Assembly: GCF_001402875.1 (NCBI RefSeq)
Contig: NZ_CP012946.1
Location: 3,574,001-3,638,000 of the forward strand
Direction: 5' to 3'
From: Blastochloris viridis
GTDB lineage: Bacteria; Pseudomonadota; Alphaproteobacteria; Rhizobiales; Xanthobacteraceae
DNA: 64,000 nucleotides
Position 1 is the stretch's first letter, and every line of letters begins with the position of its first letter. The position numbers were made by a program, and so were the translations under genes. Under the pieces are notes generated by a model, which saw only the letters and a program-made list of their open reading frames with translations, did not search any database and was not told the origin of the DNA. Positions 19,134 through 27,760 of the stretch are shown piece after piece.

Positions 19134-19296
19134 GATTTGCGCGGGCTACAGCAGCCGGCCGGCCGCGGCAAGCGGCGTGCGGCGCGCAAGCCGGCTGCGG
19201 GCGTGACGGCGGACTGCGCAGCCGAAGCGGACGTGCTACGCTTTTCGCTGTCGGCGTCGCTGGATCTCACCGCTTCGAGCCATTAGATCATTCACC

Positions 19297-20547
19297 ATGA
19301 GACAGCCGAGTGCAGTCCTCGAGATCGTCTATTTCGACGCCGGTGGCGGCCACCGCAGCGCGATGAACGCGCTGAAGGAAGTTCTGGAGGAGCGTTATCC
19401 GACCTGGTGCATCAAGCCGGTCAACCTGCAGAAACTCCTCGAGCCGGCCGACCCGGTTCACCAGATCACCGAAAAGCTGTCCCGCCCGCTGCACAAATAT
19501 CTGGTGCCACTGGCGCCGCGCCTGAGTTTCCGGCCGTTCCAGACCCAGGACATCTACAACGTCGCGCTCAAACGCGGCGTCACGTTCGGGCTCGGCGCGA
19601 TCCTGCCCATCCTGCAAACCTACATCGAGCTGAACGCGCCGAAGATCGAAGGGATCCTCAAGCGCTATTGGTGCCGGCCCGACGCCGAGGCGCCCGACCT
19701 CGTCGTCTCGGTGATCCCCAATTTCAACGGCGTGATGTTTCGGGCGCTGAAGGCGGTCCACCCGAACACGCCGTTCGTCACCGTCATGACCGACATGGTC
19801 GACTGCCCGCCGCACTTCTGGATGGAGGATCAGGACCAAGTCGTGGTCTGCGGCACGCAGCGCGCGCTCGAACAGGCCAAGACCAGCGGGTTCTACCGGG
19901 CGCAGAATATCTATGAGGTTTCCGGCATGATCCTTCGCAAATCCTTCTACAAGGACGCTGCGAAGTGGCAATTGACCCGCGAGCACCTCGGCCTTCGGCC
20001 AAGCCTACCCACCGCGATCATCATGTTCGGCGGCAACGGGTCATTGAGCGTGTCGTTGAGCATCCTCGAGCAGTTCGAGGCGGCCAAGCTCAAGCTTCAG
20101 ACCATCGTGATGTGCGGCAACAACAAAAAGCTCTACGACAGCCTGCAGGGCCGGGCGGGCTGCCACGCCGTCGGCTTCGTTGCCAACGTTGCCGATTACA
20201 TGCGGCTGGCGGATTTCCTGATCGGCAAGCCGGGCCCCGGCAGCGTCAGCGAAGCCATCCACGTCGGCTGCCCGGTCATCGTCGAATGCAACAAGAGCAC
20301 GATGCCGCAGGAGCGCCCCAACGTCGATTGGATCCTGGAGATGCAGGTCGGGTTGGCGGTGAAGAGCTTCGAGAAGGATATCGTCGGCGCCGTGCAGACG
20401 ATGCTGGCGTCGCTGGCGTCCTTCAAAGCCAATATCGACCGGAACGTCCCGAAGAACTTTGCCGTGTTCGAGATCGCGACGATCCTGAACCAGATCATTC
20501 AGCGCCGGCAGCACCGCGTCCGCCGGCTTGCCGCGCGGGTTTACTGA
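19297..20547 (+). CDS. MGDG-synthase-like glycolipid glycosyltransferase (GT28 family)
   Basis: 416 residues. The N-terminus LEIVYFDAGGGHRSAMNALKE has the glycine-rich GGGH loop of the monogalactosyldiacylglycerol synthase/MurG-like group. The C-terminal nucleotide-sugar domain shows IIMFGGNGS, VGFVANVADYMRLADF, LIGKPGPGSVSEA and CPVIVECNKSTMPQERPN. It lacks membrane helices and would act at the inner leaflet, moving a hexose from a UDP-sugar to a lipid. Acceptor and sugar cannot be read from sequence. Bacterial relatives make glycolipids that can replace phospholipids; a link to the phosphate genes in this window is speculation. It stands alone between a divergent gene and repeats. Confidence 0.78.
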   Translation: MRQPSAVLEIVYFDAGGGHRSAMNALKEVLEERYPTWCIKPVNLQKLLEPADPVHQITEKLSRPLHKYLVPLAPRLSFRPFQTQDIYNVALKRGVTFGLGAILPILQTYIELNAPKIEGILKRYWCRPDAEAPDLVVSVIPNFNGVMFRALKAVHPNTPFVTVMTDMVDCPPHFWMEDQDQVVVCGTQRALEQAKTSGFYRAQNIYEVSGMILRKSFYKDAAKWQLTREHLGLRPSLPTAIIMFGGNGSLSVSLSILEQFEAAKLKLQTIVMCGNNKKLYDSLQGRAGCHAVGFVANVADYMRLADFLIGKPGPGSVSEAIHVGCPVIVECNKSTMPQERPNVDWILEMQVGLAVKSFEKDIVGAVQTMLASLASFKANIDRNVPKNFAVFEIATILNQIIQRRQHRVRRLAARVY

Positions 20548-20625
20548 AGGCTCAAGGGCTGCGACAGGCCGGAGCGCCGGCACGCCGCGCGGTGGAACGG
20601 GCGGCGGAATCGAAAAGATTCACAA

Positions 20626-20726
20626 GCTCTGAGGAGCCCGCGACAGCGGGTCTCGAAGGCGGACTTTCGAGCTGAGGCCTGCCCCATGGTTCGAGACGGT
20701 CGCTTCGCAGCCTCCTCACCATGAGG
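20626..20726. repeat. Imperfect palindromic intergenic repeat
   Basis: TGAGGAG and TCTCGAA on the left (20629-20657) face TTCGAGAC and CCTCCTCA on the right (20690-20719), with GCGA/TCGC blocks between. The pattern GAGGAGC...GCG...GTCTCGAA followed by its inverse is common between genes in Bradyrhizobium and relatives. This copy is degenerate. Confidence 0.65.
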
Positions 20727-20836
20727 CCGAGAACGGTCAGCCGTCAGCACCTCGGGTACCAGGTCGCTTCAAGCCTTTGATTCAACGCATGCGCTCGCAA
20801 CAGCGGACACCGGCGTTGGGAGCGAAACGTCAAAAC

Positions 20837-20883
20837 CTGGACTGCCATCCGACCTGACGCCGTCAGGTCGGATGGCAGTCCAG
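20837..20883. repeat. Perfect 22-bp inverted repeat with 3-base loop
   Basis: The arms CTGGACTGCCATCCGACCTGAC (given here as CTGGACTGCC at 20837-20846 and ATCCGACCTGAC at 20847-20858) and their exact complement at 20862-20883 enclose only GCC. No T-run follows on either strand. It lies between the stops of two convergent genes (glycosyltransferase and gcrA), so it may serve as a bidirectional terminator, but its length and perfection are unusual. Confidence 0.85.
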
Positions 20884-21033
20884 AACATCGTCCCGACGAG
20901 AATGCGTGTCGCGAAACTGCGGTTTTCGACGGTGGGACTGCGGCTCGGCGGCCAGAGCGGCCGAGAACCGTACCCCCCGTTGGGTCGGACGCTCCGGCGC
21001 GCCGGCCGTCCGGTGATGCCGCCGGCTGGCGCG

Positions 21034-21546
21034 TCAGCCGCCGACCACGCGGCGGTCGCGCCGACGGTCGACCACCGGCTGGTACGCGATCCGGGCGTGG
21101 AAGCTGCAATAGGGCAGGCCAGGCGTCGCCCGGCCGCCGCAATAGGAGAAGTCGGCGCGGCCCGGCTCGCCAAGCGGCCACCGGCAGGTGGCCTCGGTGA
21201 GGTCGAGAATGGTGCAGCGCTGGCCGATCGGCACCACGTTTTCCACCGGTTCGACCGCGCATTCCGGCTCGACCTCCGGCATCTCCTCCGGCGCGACCCG
21301 GGGCGCCAGCACGACATTGCCGTGGACGAACCCGCCTTGCCGCGGGGGCGTCTGGGTGCGCTGCTTGCGCGAGCGCGGCACGGCCGCCGAAGGTGTTTTC
21401 GCCCGGCCGGATAGGCCGAGCCGATGTACTTTGCCGATCACGGCGTTGCGCGTGATGCCGCCCAGTTCCGCTGCGATCTGGCTGGCCGAAAGGCCATCCG
21501 CCCACAGCTTCTTCAGGAGTTCGATCCGCTCTTCGTTCCACGACAT
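21034..21546 (-). CDS. gcrA: GcrA cell-cycle regulator
   Basis: 170 residues from ATG 21546; longer starts add a cysteine- and arginine-rich segment absent from the family. The N-terminus MSWNEERIELLKKLW, then SASQIAAELGGITRNAVIGK and VHRLGLSGR, is the GcrA helix-turn-helix, which in Caulobacter binds promoters carrying methylated GANTC. The C-terminal domain (CRWPLGEP, FSYCGGRATPGLPYCSFHARIAYQP) is the conserved part that contacts the primary sigma factor. GcrA recruits sigma-70 polymerase to cell-cycle genes. GANTC sites crowd its upstream region. It is convergent with the glycosyltransferase gene. Confidence 0.94.
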   Translation of the reverse strand: MSWNEERIELLKKLWADGLSASQIAAELGGITRNAVIGKVHRLGLSGRAKTPSAAVPRSRKQRTQTPPRQGGFVHGNVVLAPRVAPEEMPEVEPECAVEPVENVVPIGQRCTILDLTEATCRWPLGEPGRADFSYCGGRATPGLPYCSFHARIAYQPVVDRRRDRRVVGG

Positions 21547-21589
21547 CGTCGTCAGCCTCTCGTCCTGGGTCCGACACATCCTGCGGGCC

Positions 21590-21743
21590 GAATCGCTCCC
21601 CGTGCCGAGCCAACAAAAGCTCGGCGAAACGCGCCGCATCACTCAAAGGGGAACTGGCCGTCGCACCGAGATGTCGTGCCGGACCGAAAGAAGGCTACAA
21701 TAGGTGCTGACTCGCCGACAAGAGTCCGCCGGACTCGCGAGTC
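21590..21743 (-). promoter_or_regulatory. GANTC (CcrM-site) cluster upstream of gcrA
   Basis: Five GANTC sites lie upstream of gcrA: GAATC 21590-21594, GACTC 21709-21713, GAGTC 21722-21726, GACTC 21732-21736 and GAGTC 21739-21743. The last two make the palindrome GACTCGCGAGTC, and sites two and three from the right form GAGTCC-GCC-GGACTC. In alphaproteobacteria CcrM methylates GANTC and GcrA reads it, so methylation-dependent autoregulation is plausible. Confidence 0.6.
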
Positions 21744-21799
21744 ATTTTCCCCAACAAACGGCCGGCGCTGTCGTAACAATCTCGACTGGTGTGGCCATG

Positions 21800-21827
21800 T
21801 TGACACAGGCTTACCGGGGGGTACTAT
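21800..21827 (+). promoter_or_regulatory. Sigma-70-like promoter for the argD operon
   Basis: TTGACA at 21800-21805 matches the -35 consensus exactly, and TACTAT at 21822-21827 is a good -10 with a 16-bp spacer. The start point would be near 21834, inside the small inverted repeat ATTCA-CTG-TGAAT (21826-21838). The promoter reads toward argD, whose start is about 110 bp downstream. Confidence 0.65.
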
Positions 21828-21838
21828 TCACTGTGAAT

Positions 21839-21869
21839 GTGCCGCCCCGCGGGGCGGCACGTTTCGTTT
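21839..21869 (+). terminator. Strong hairpin in the argD leader
   Basis: GTGCCGCCCCG and CGGGGCGGCAC form a perfect 11-bp palindrome (21839-21860) followed by GTTTCGTTT. It begins within a few bases of the predicted transcript start, so it is either an early terminator or attenuator, or a 5-prime stabilising hairpin of the argD message. No leader peptide rich in arginine was seen. Confidence 0.55.
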
Positions 21870-21944
21870 GCTGCCCTCTTTTAGCCCGTTCCGCATCGCG
21901 CCGGTTGTGACCCCGGTCTAGCGAGCCTGTCGGAGAGGCGTCCC

Positions 21945-23180
21945 GTGACCGCCAAGACTGTGCCTAGCAAAAGCCCTTCCGTCCTGTTGCCGACCTACGC
22001 CCGTGCCGACCTCGCCTTCGTGCGCGGCGAGGGTGCTTGGCTGACCGCCGAGGACGGCCGACGCTTTCTCGATTTCGGCGGCGGCGTCGCAGTCATTTCG
22101 CTCGGCCACGCCCATCCCCACCTCGTCGCCGCTCTCACCGAGCAGGCGGCCCGGCTGTGGCATGTCTCCAACCTCTACCGCATCCCGGAGGGCGAGCGCC
22201 TCGGCGCGCGCCTGGTCGAGGCCACCTTCGCCGATACGGTATTCTTCACCAATTCCGGCGCCGAGGCGCTCGAGTGCTCGATCAAGATGGCGCGCAAGTA
22301 CCACGCCGCCGGCGGGCAGCCGGAGCGTTACCGCCTGATCACCTTCGAGGGCGCCTTCCACGGCCGCACGCTCGCCACCATCGCCGCCGGCGGCCAGGCG
22401 AAATATCTTGAGGGCTTCGGCCCGCCGGTCGACGGCTTCGACCAGGTGCCGTTCGGCGACCTCGACGTCGTGCGCGGCGCGATCGGGCCGGCCACCGCCG
22501 GCATCCTGCTCGAGCCGGTCCAGGGCGAGGGTGGGGTTCGGCCGTTTGCGCCGGAGATGCTGCGCGCGTTGCGCAAGCTGTGCGACGACGCCGGGCTGCT
22601 GCTGGTGCTCGACGAGGTTCAGACCGGCGTCGGCCGCACCGGGCGGCTGTTTGCCCATGAGTGGGCCGGCATCACCCCCGACATCATGGCGATTGCCAAG
22701 GGCATCGGCGGCGGCTTTCCGATGGGAGCGTGCCTTGCCACCACCGCGGCGGCGCGCGGCATGACCGCCGGCACCCACGGCTCGACCTTCGGCGGCAACC
22801 CGCTGGCGATGGCCGTCGGCAACGCTGTGCTCGACATCGTGCTGGAGCCAGGCTTCATGGACCAGGTGCGGCACACCGCGCTGCTGCTCAAGCAGCGGCT
22901 GGCCGAACTCAAGGACCGCCACCCCGACATCATCGCCGAGGTGCGCGGCGAGGGATTGCTGCTCGGCCTCAAGGCGTTGATCCCCAGCACCCAATTGCAG
23001 GCGGCGCTGCGCGAGAATCTTTTGCTCACCGTCGGCGCCGGCGACAACGTGGTGCGGCTGCTGCCGCCCTTGACCATCGGCGAGGCGGACATCGCAACCG
23101 CGGTCGAGGCGATCGACCGCACCTGCGCACAACTGTCGGCGGCGCGGACCTCCGATCCGAAGACGGGAGCGGCGGCATGA
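21945..23180 (+). CDS. argD: Acetylornithine transaminase
   Basis: 411 residues from a GTG at 21945, with GGAGAGG 8 bases upstream. It is a class III aminotransferase: [76 protein letters not shown] (with the PLP lysine) and [20 protein letters not shown]. ArgD converts N-acetylglutamate semialdehyde to N-acetylornithine, and may also serve lysine synthesis. Its stop overlaps the argF start (ATGA), and argD-argF-hslO read as one operon behind the promoter at 21800. Confidence 0.93.
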   Translation: MTAKTVPSKSPSVLLPTYARADLAFVRGEGAWLTAEDGRRFLDFGGGVAVISLGHAHPHLVAALTEQAARLWHVSNLYRIPEGERLGARLVEATFADTVFFTNSGAEALECSIKMARKYHAAGGQPERYRLITFEGAFHGRTLATIAAGGQAKYLEGFGPPVDGFDQVPFGDLDVVRGAIGPATAGILLEPVQGEGGVRPFAPEMLRALRKLCDDAGLLLVLDEVQTGVGRTGRLFAHEWAGITPDIMAIAKGIGGGFPMGACLATTAAARGMTAGTHGSTFGGNPLAMAVGNAVLDIVLEPGFMDQVRHTALLLKQRLAELKDRHPDIIAEVRGEGLLLGLKALIPSTQLQAALRENLLLTVGAGDNVVRLLPPLTIGEADIATAVEAIDRTCAQLSAARTSDPKTGAAA

Positions 23181-24121
23181 CCAGCAACGGCGCCGGCGGC
23201 CCCCGGCATTTCCTCGACCTCGACCAGCTCTCCGCCGGCGAGCTGCGGCGCATCCTCAACCATGGCGCCGAGATGAAGCAGGCACGCGTCGCCGGCGTGC
23301 GATCCGACCGGCCGCTGGAGGGCCGGGTGCTGGCGATGATCTTCGACAAGCCCTCGACCCGCACCCGCGTATCCTTCGACGTCGCCATGCGCCAGCTCGG
23401 CGGCGAGACCATCATGCTCACCGGCAGCGAGATGCAGCTCGGCCGCGGCGAGAGCATCGCCGACACCGCGCGGGTGCTGTCGCGCTACGTCGACGCCATC
23501 ATGATCCGCATCCTCGATCACGACGCGGTGACCGAGCTGGCGCGCTACGCCACCGTTCCGGTGATCAACGGGCTGACCCGCCTGTCCCATCCCTGTCAGG
23601 TGATGGCCGACGTCATGACCTTCGAGGAGCGCAGGGGGCCGATCCGCGACCGCACAGTGGCCTGGACCGGCGACGCCAACAATGTGCTGGCGTCGTGGGT
23701 GCAGGCTGCCGAGCGCTTCCAGTTCTCGCTGCGCGTCGCCACGCCCCCCGAGCTCGGGCCGCGCCCGGCGGTGAGGGAGTTCGTCCAGCGCACCGGCGCC
23801 CGCGTCACCTTCGGCCACGATCCCGACGCCGCAGCGCGCGGCGCCGACTGCGTCATCACCGACACCTGGGTGTCGATGGGCGACCGCGAGGCCGAGCACC
23901 GCCACAATCTATTGCAGCCCTACCAGGTCAATGGCCGGTTGATGTCGCTCGCCGCGCCCGACGCCATCTTCCTGCACTGCCTGCCCGCCCACCGCGGCGA
24001 GGAGGTCACCGACGAGGTGATGGACGGGCCGCAGTCGGCGGTCTTCGACGAGGCGGAAAACCGGCTGCACGCCCAGAAGAGCATTCTGGCGTGGTGCCTG
24101 CACGCGGAGCCCGCGGCATGA
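23177..24121 (+). CDS. argF: Ornithine carbamoyltransferase
   Basis: 314 residues. Carbamoyl-phosphate site [14 protein letters not shown] (the STRT loop), and the ornithine-side motifs [22 protein letters not shown] and [13 protein letters not shown] are all present. The enzyme makes citrulline from ornithine and carbamoyl phosphate, the step after ArgD products are deacetylated. It overlaps argD and hslO by 4 bp each, giving tight translational coupling. Confidence 0.95.
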   Translation: MTSNGAGGPRHFLDLDQLSAGELRRILNHGAEMKQARVAGVRSDRPLEGRVLAMIFDKPSTRTRVSFDVAMRQLGGETIMLTGSEMQLGRGESIADTARVLSRYVDAIMIRILDHDAVTELARYATVPVINGLTRLSHPCQVMADVMTFEERRGPIRDRTVAWTGDANNVLASWVQAAERFQFSLRVATPPELGPRPAVREFVQRTGARVTFGHDPDAAARGADCVITDTWVSMGDREAEHRHNLLQPYQVNGRLMSLAAPDAIFLHCLPAHRGEEVTDEVMDGPQSAVFDEAENRLHAQKSILAWCLHAEPAA

Positions 24122-25119
24122 CCGCAGAGGTCCCCGGGCGCCTTCCCGACCCCGTCGCCGAACAAGACCGCATCACCCCGTTCCAGGTCGACACGCTCGA
24201 CGTGCGCGGCCGGATCGTCACGCTCGGCCCGGCGGTCGACGCGGTGATTGCCGGCCACGGCTATCCCGAGCCGGTCTCGCGGGTGCTCGGCGAAGCGGTG
24301 GCGCTCGGCGTGCTGCTGGGGACTGCGCTGAAGTTCGACGGCCGCTTCATCCTGCAGACCCAGACCGATGGCCCGGTGCGGATGCTGGTGGTCGATTTCG
24401 AGACCCCGGACAAGATCCGGGCGTGCGCGAGGTTCGACGCGGAGCTGGTGGCGGCGGCGACCGACACTCGGCCGGCAGCGATGATCGGGCGGGGCCACCT
24501 CGCCATGACCATCGACCAGGGGCCGGACATGAGCCGCTACCAAGGCGTGGTCGAACTTGCCGGCCAGGGGCTGGAGGCGGCGGCCCACCAGTATTTCGCC
24601 CAGTCGGAGCAGATCCCGACCTTCGTCCGCCTGGCGGTCGCCGAAGAGATGACGGCGACCGCGGACGGCACCAAGCGCAGTTGGCGCGCCGGCGGGCTGA
24701 TGGTGCAGTTCATGCCGGCCGACCCCGAACGCATGGCGCGTGCCGACCTCGATCCCGGCGACGCCCCGGCCGGCATCGAACCGGGCACGGTCGCGGAAGA
24801 CGACGCCTGGGTCGAAGCGCGCACCCTGGCCGCCACCGTGGAGGATCACGAACTGGTCGACCCGGCATTGTCGTCGGAGCGGCTGTTGTGGCGGTTGTTC
24901 AATGAGCGCGGCGTGCGGGTGTTCGCGCCCCGGCCGGTCACCAATTTCTGCCGCTGCTCGGTCGAGACCATCCGCGACATGCTGAACCGCTTTTCGCTCG
25001 ATGACCGCCAGCACATGGTTGAGGACGGCAAGATCACGGTGACGTGCGAGTTCTGCTCCAGCCGCTACATCGTCGAGCCATCCGAGGTCGGCATCCCGGA
25101 CGCCAGCGCGACGGATTGA
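24118..25119 (+). CDS. hslO: Hsp33 redox-regulated chaperone
   Basis: 333 residues, starting in the ATGA overlap with argF. The substrate-binding domain includes [19 protein letters not shown] and the typical [18 protein letters not shown]. The zinc and redox switch is visible at the C-terminus: CRC near 24945-24955 and CEFC near 25045-25056, giving the CXC and CXXC cysteines. Oxidation releases zinc and activates this cytoplasmic holdase against oxidative unfolding. Placement after argF is conserved in Hyphomicrobiales. Confidence 0.95.
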   Translation: MTAEVPGRLPDPVAEQDRITPFQVDTLDVRGRIVTLGPAVDAVIAGHGYPEPVSRVLGEAVALGVLLGTALKFDGRFILQTQTDGPVRMLVVDFETPDKIRACARFDAELVAAATDTRPAAMIGRGHLAMTIDQGPDMSRYQGVVELAGQGLEAAAHQYFAQSEQIPTFVRLAVAEEMTATADGTKRSWRAGGLMVQFMPADPERMARADLDPGDAPAGIEPGTVAEDDAWVEARTLAATVEDHELVDPALSSERLLWRLFNERGVRVFAPRPVTNFCRCSVETIRDMLNRFSLDDRQHMVEDGKITVTCEFCSSRYIVEPSEVGIPDASATD

Positions 25120-25261
25120 TGCGGTTTCCGGCGCGGACGTTTTTCCGATGATCCGTTCGTGATCCCAAAATCAACCGCGCCATCGCGCCGCATCGCCATG
25201 GCGCGGCGGATGGGCCGTTCATCTTCAGCTTTGGCGTGGTGATGGCGGGGCGACGCCCAGC

Positions 25262-25453
25262 GCACCCGCGCTGGCGCCGATCGACCCAACCGCGTCATCC
25301 TGCTCGACCTCGCGCCGCCGACGCTCGCGGCGGCGGGTCAAGCTGACGGCCAAGTTGGAAATCAGGGCGCTGCACGGCAGGCTGGACCGCCTGCGCGAGG
25401 ATCCGGCAGCTGCCGTCACCCGGATCGAGGCGCTGGTACGTCAGGCGGGATGA
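25262..25453 (+). pseudogene. Possible decayed remnant of a DUF1003-like membrane protein
   Basis: In one frame, 25337-25453 reads VKLTAKLEIRALHGRLDRLR and then a short tail ending in TGA, resembling the C-terminus of DUF1003 proteins (NLKAELEI...LHEKLD). A neighbouring frame at about 25282-25308 reads DRPNRVILLD, resembling the preceding part of such proteins. No intact start or membrane segment exists. This suggests a frameshifted relic in the 358-bp gap between hslO and infA. The similarity is from memory of the family and is weak. Confidence 0.3.
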
Positions 25454-25477
25454 CCGCACCGGCGCGGGGGCGCCGGG

Positions 25478-25753
25478 TCAGCGCCGCCGGAACTGCGGCC
25501 GGCGCTGACCGGAGCCGATCGGGCCGGAGCTCTCGGCCTTGTGGCGGAAGTTGATGCGGCCACGCTCCAAGTCGTAGGGCGACATCTCGACCACCACGCG
25601 GTCGCCCGCGATAGTGCGGATGCGGTGCTTGCGCATCTTGCCGGCCGCGTAGGCGAGGATTTCGTGATCGTTGTCGAGGCGCACCCGGAAATTGCCGTCC
25701 GGCAACACCTCGGTGACGACGCCGTCGAATTCGAGCAGTTCTTCTTTTGACAT
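25478..25753 (-). CDS. infA: Translation initiation factor IF-1
   Basis: 91 residues. [20 protein letters not shown] and [17 protein letters not shown], then [18 protein letters not shown], are the complete IF-1 OB fold. A basic tail of about 18 residues ([18 protein letters not shown]) extends beyond the 72-residue E. coli protein; such tails are common in alphaproteobacteria. GGAG lies 7 bases before the ATG. IF-1 binds the ribosomal A site with IF-2 and IF-3. It follows the helicase gene on the same strand, separated by a terminator. Confidence 0.96.
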   Translation of the reverse strand: MSKEELLEFDGVVTEVLPDGNFRVRLDNDHEILAYAAGKMRKHRIRTIAGDRVVVEMSPYDLERGRINFRHKAESSGPIGSGQRRPQFRRR

Positions 25754-25772
25754 CCTTTAACTCCAAAAGGCA

Positions 25773-25799
25773 GGTCCCCGGCTCGCAGCGCCGGGGACC
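25773..25799 (-). terminator. Intrinsic terminator after the DEAD-box gene
   Basis: GGTCCCCGGC and GCCGGGGACC form a perfect 10-bp stem with a 7-base loop. Read on the minus strand it is followed by TGCCTTTTGG, a short U-tract. It lies between the helicase stop and the infA start, so infA transcription from upstream would be limited; the infA ribosome site overlaps its 3-prime flank. Confidence 0.75.
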
Positions 25800-25810
25800 C
25801 GCGTGACACC

Positions 25811-27340
25811 TCAACGCGTCGGGCGCCCCGCCGACGCGCGCTCGTCCGGACGCGGCCGCCGGACCGGCCGCATGAACGCCATCGACGCAAACCCGGCCTC
25901 GCTCGCCGGCTCCCGGCTGGCCGAGCGCGACTTGCCGCGGGTCGGCGCCCCCTGCTGCGCCGGCCGCCCGGCGCGCGGAGCCGCCGCCGCCGGCGCTGAC
26001 GGCGCTGCCACACGCTCGCGTCCCGCCTTGCCGGCCGGACGTTGCTCGGTCTTCGCCGGCGCGACCGCCACGCCACCAGCCTGCCGTCCCTCCGCCGACC
26101 CCGGCCGGCGCTTCGACCGGCTGCGGACCGGCTTCGTCCGGGTCGGCGCCGATGCGTCGGCGGCTGCCGCGGCATCGCGCCTGAACGGCTCGGCCCGGGC
26201 CACCACCTCGCCCCGCTTGTCGACCGTGGGGATCGAGCAGCGGATCAGGTTCTCGATCGCCTTCAGATACGGCCGCTCCTCGGCATCGCACAGCGAGATC
26301 GCCACCCCCGCGGCGCCAGCGCGGGCGGTTCGGCCGATACGATGGACGTAGCTCTCCGGCACGTTCGGCAAGTCGAAATTCACCACATGGCTGATACCCG
26401 CGACGTCGATGCCGCGCGCGGCGATATCGGTCGCCACCAGCGTCCGCACGCTGCCGCTGCGAAAAGCGGCCAGCACGCGCTCGCGCTGATTCTGCGACTT
26501 GTTGCCGTGGATTGCAGCCGCCGGCAAGCCGGCTTTGTCAAGAGCACGCACGATTCTGTCGGCGCCATGCTTGGTGCGGGCGAACACCAGGGCGCGGTCG
26601 ACCGACTCCAGGCTCAGCACGTCGACCAGCGCCGCCGTCTTGGCGGCCTTGTCGACGAACAGCACGCGTTGATCGATGCGGTCGGCGGTCTTGGCTACCG
26701 GGTTCACCGCCACCTGCACCGGCTCGCGCATCATTTTCGCCGCCAGCGACTCGATCTCCTTCGGCATCGTGGCCGAGAACAACAGGCTCTGGCGGTGGGC
26801 CGGAAGCAGCCCGACGATTCTGCGCACGGTCTGGATGAAGCCCATGTCGAGCATCTGGTCGGCCTCGTCCAGCACCAGGACCTCGACCCGGTCGAGCCGG
26901 ACCGCCCGCTGGTTATGGAGGTCCATCAGCCGGCCGGGCGTCGCCACCAACACGTCGACGCCGTGGGCCAGCGCCTTGATCTGCGGATTGATCGACACGC
27001 CGCCGATGGCCAGCGCCGTCTTCAGACGCAGGTGGCGGCCATAGATTTTCACCGAGTCGAGAATCTGGCCGGCGAGTTCGCGGGTCGGCGCCAGGATCAG
27101 CGCGCGCACCGTGCCCTTGTCGGGCCGGGCCGGGCCGGGGTGGGTGGCGAGGCGGTTGAGGATCGGCAGCGCGAACGCCGCGGTCTTGCCGGTGCCGGTC
27201 TGGGCGATGCCGACCAGGTCACGGCCCGCGAGAACCGGCGGAACCGCCTGGAGCTGGATCGGGGTCGGATGGGTGTGGTTCGCCTCGGCGAGGGCGCGCA
27301 GGATGGGCGCAGCGAGGCCGAGCGTTGAGAATTCGGTCAA
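25811..27340 (-). CDS. DEAD-box RNA helicase (RhlE-like)
   Basis: About 509 residues from a TTG at 27340, which starts the protein just before the family-typical FSTLGLAAPILRAL; a GTG at 27373 would add 11 residues. All helicase motifs are present: PTPIQLQAVP (Q), AQTGTGKTAAF (I), LAPTRELAGQI (Ia), VLDEADQML (DEAD), FSATMP (SAT), and YVHRIGRTARAGAAG (VI). The last 120 or so residues are low-complexity, basic and Ala/Arg/Gly-rich, probably binding RNA. It likely remodels ribosomes or mRNA in the cytoplasm, perhaps in cold. The neighbour infA fits a translation role. Confidence 0.9.
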   Translation of the reverse strand: MTEFSTLGLAAPILRALAEANHTHPTPIQLQAVPPVLAGRDLVGIAQTGTGKTAAFALPILNRLATHPGPARPDKGTVRALILAPTRELAGQILDSVKIYGRHLRLKTALAIGGVSINPQIKALAHGVDVLVATPGRLMDLHNQRAVRLDRVEVLVLDEADQMLDMGFIQTVRRIVGLLPAHRQSLLFSATMPKEIESLAAKMMREPVQVAVNPVAKTADRIDQRVLFVDKAAKTAALVDVLSLESVDRALVFARTKHGADRIVRALDKAGLPAAAIHGNKSQNQRERVLAAFRSGSVRTLVATDIAARGIDVAGISHVVNFDLPNVPESYVHRIGRTARAGAAGVAISLCDAEERPYLKAIENLIRCSIPTVDKRGEVVARAEPFRRDAAAAADASAPTRTKPVRSRSKRRPGSAEGRQAGGVAVAPAKTEQRPAGKAGRERVAAPSAPAAAAPRAGRPAQQGAPTRGKSRSASREPASEAGFASMAFMRPVRRPRPDERASAGRPTR

Positions 27341-27760
27341 GGGGTTGCTTTCTTTGCGTCGTCCGCAATGCACCGTTCCGGCGCTAGGTCGCGACGCGAG
27401 AGGACACCAACATGGAGCCGTCCACCGGAAACGAATGGACCGGGCGACTCCGGCGAGCCCACAGGCGCGGCAGTGCGAGCCCGGTGTGGGCGCGGCCGCG
27501 GCGGCGGGAACGGTCGAGACGCGCCCGCGTGACTAGGGCTGTCGGGTCTGAAACCGGGCGAAATGGGCCAGAACCTTCAAATGAGGGTCGAAACCGTACA
27601 AGGTCGACCCCGGAACGAAGGTTGCGCGCACGCGAGGCCTCGCAGCCACAGTCGCCACGAATCCCGGTGTCTCTCTCATGCCGCCTTCGTATGGTTATTT
27701 CAAGGCCACAATCTCGCTGCTATGACGAGATCACGACCATGGTTTCCGAAGAGGCCTACG
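27341..27760. other. Non-coding gap upstream of divergent genes
   Basis: The 420 bp between the helicase start and the lipoprotein start hold no credible gene. The part nearest the lipoprotein gene (27660-27730) is lower in GC and probably carries its promoter, but I cannot define the boxes. Confidence 0.4.

Larger units (their letters stand above)
20548..21033. other. Non-coding gap with two palindromic elements
   Basis: This 486-bp gap between the glycosyltransferase and the end of gcrA shows no credible gene. It contains the imperfect palindromic repeat at 20626-20726 and the perfect hairpin at 20837-20883, listed separately. The remaining sequence shows nothing I can assign. Confidence 0.6.

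Noticed and set aside
21826..21838. ATTCA-CTG-TGAAT as a possible ArgR box upstream of argD
   Set aside because: ArgR boxes have TGAAT-N4-ATTCA, the opposite order of half-sites, and ArgR is not expected in this group. Kept only as an unexplained inverted repeat.
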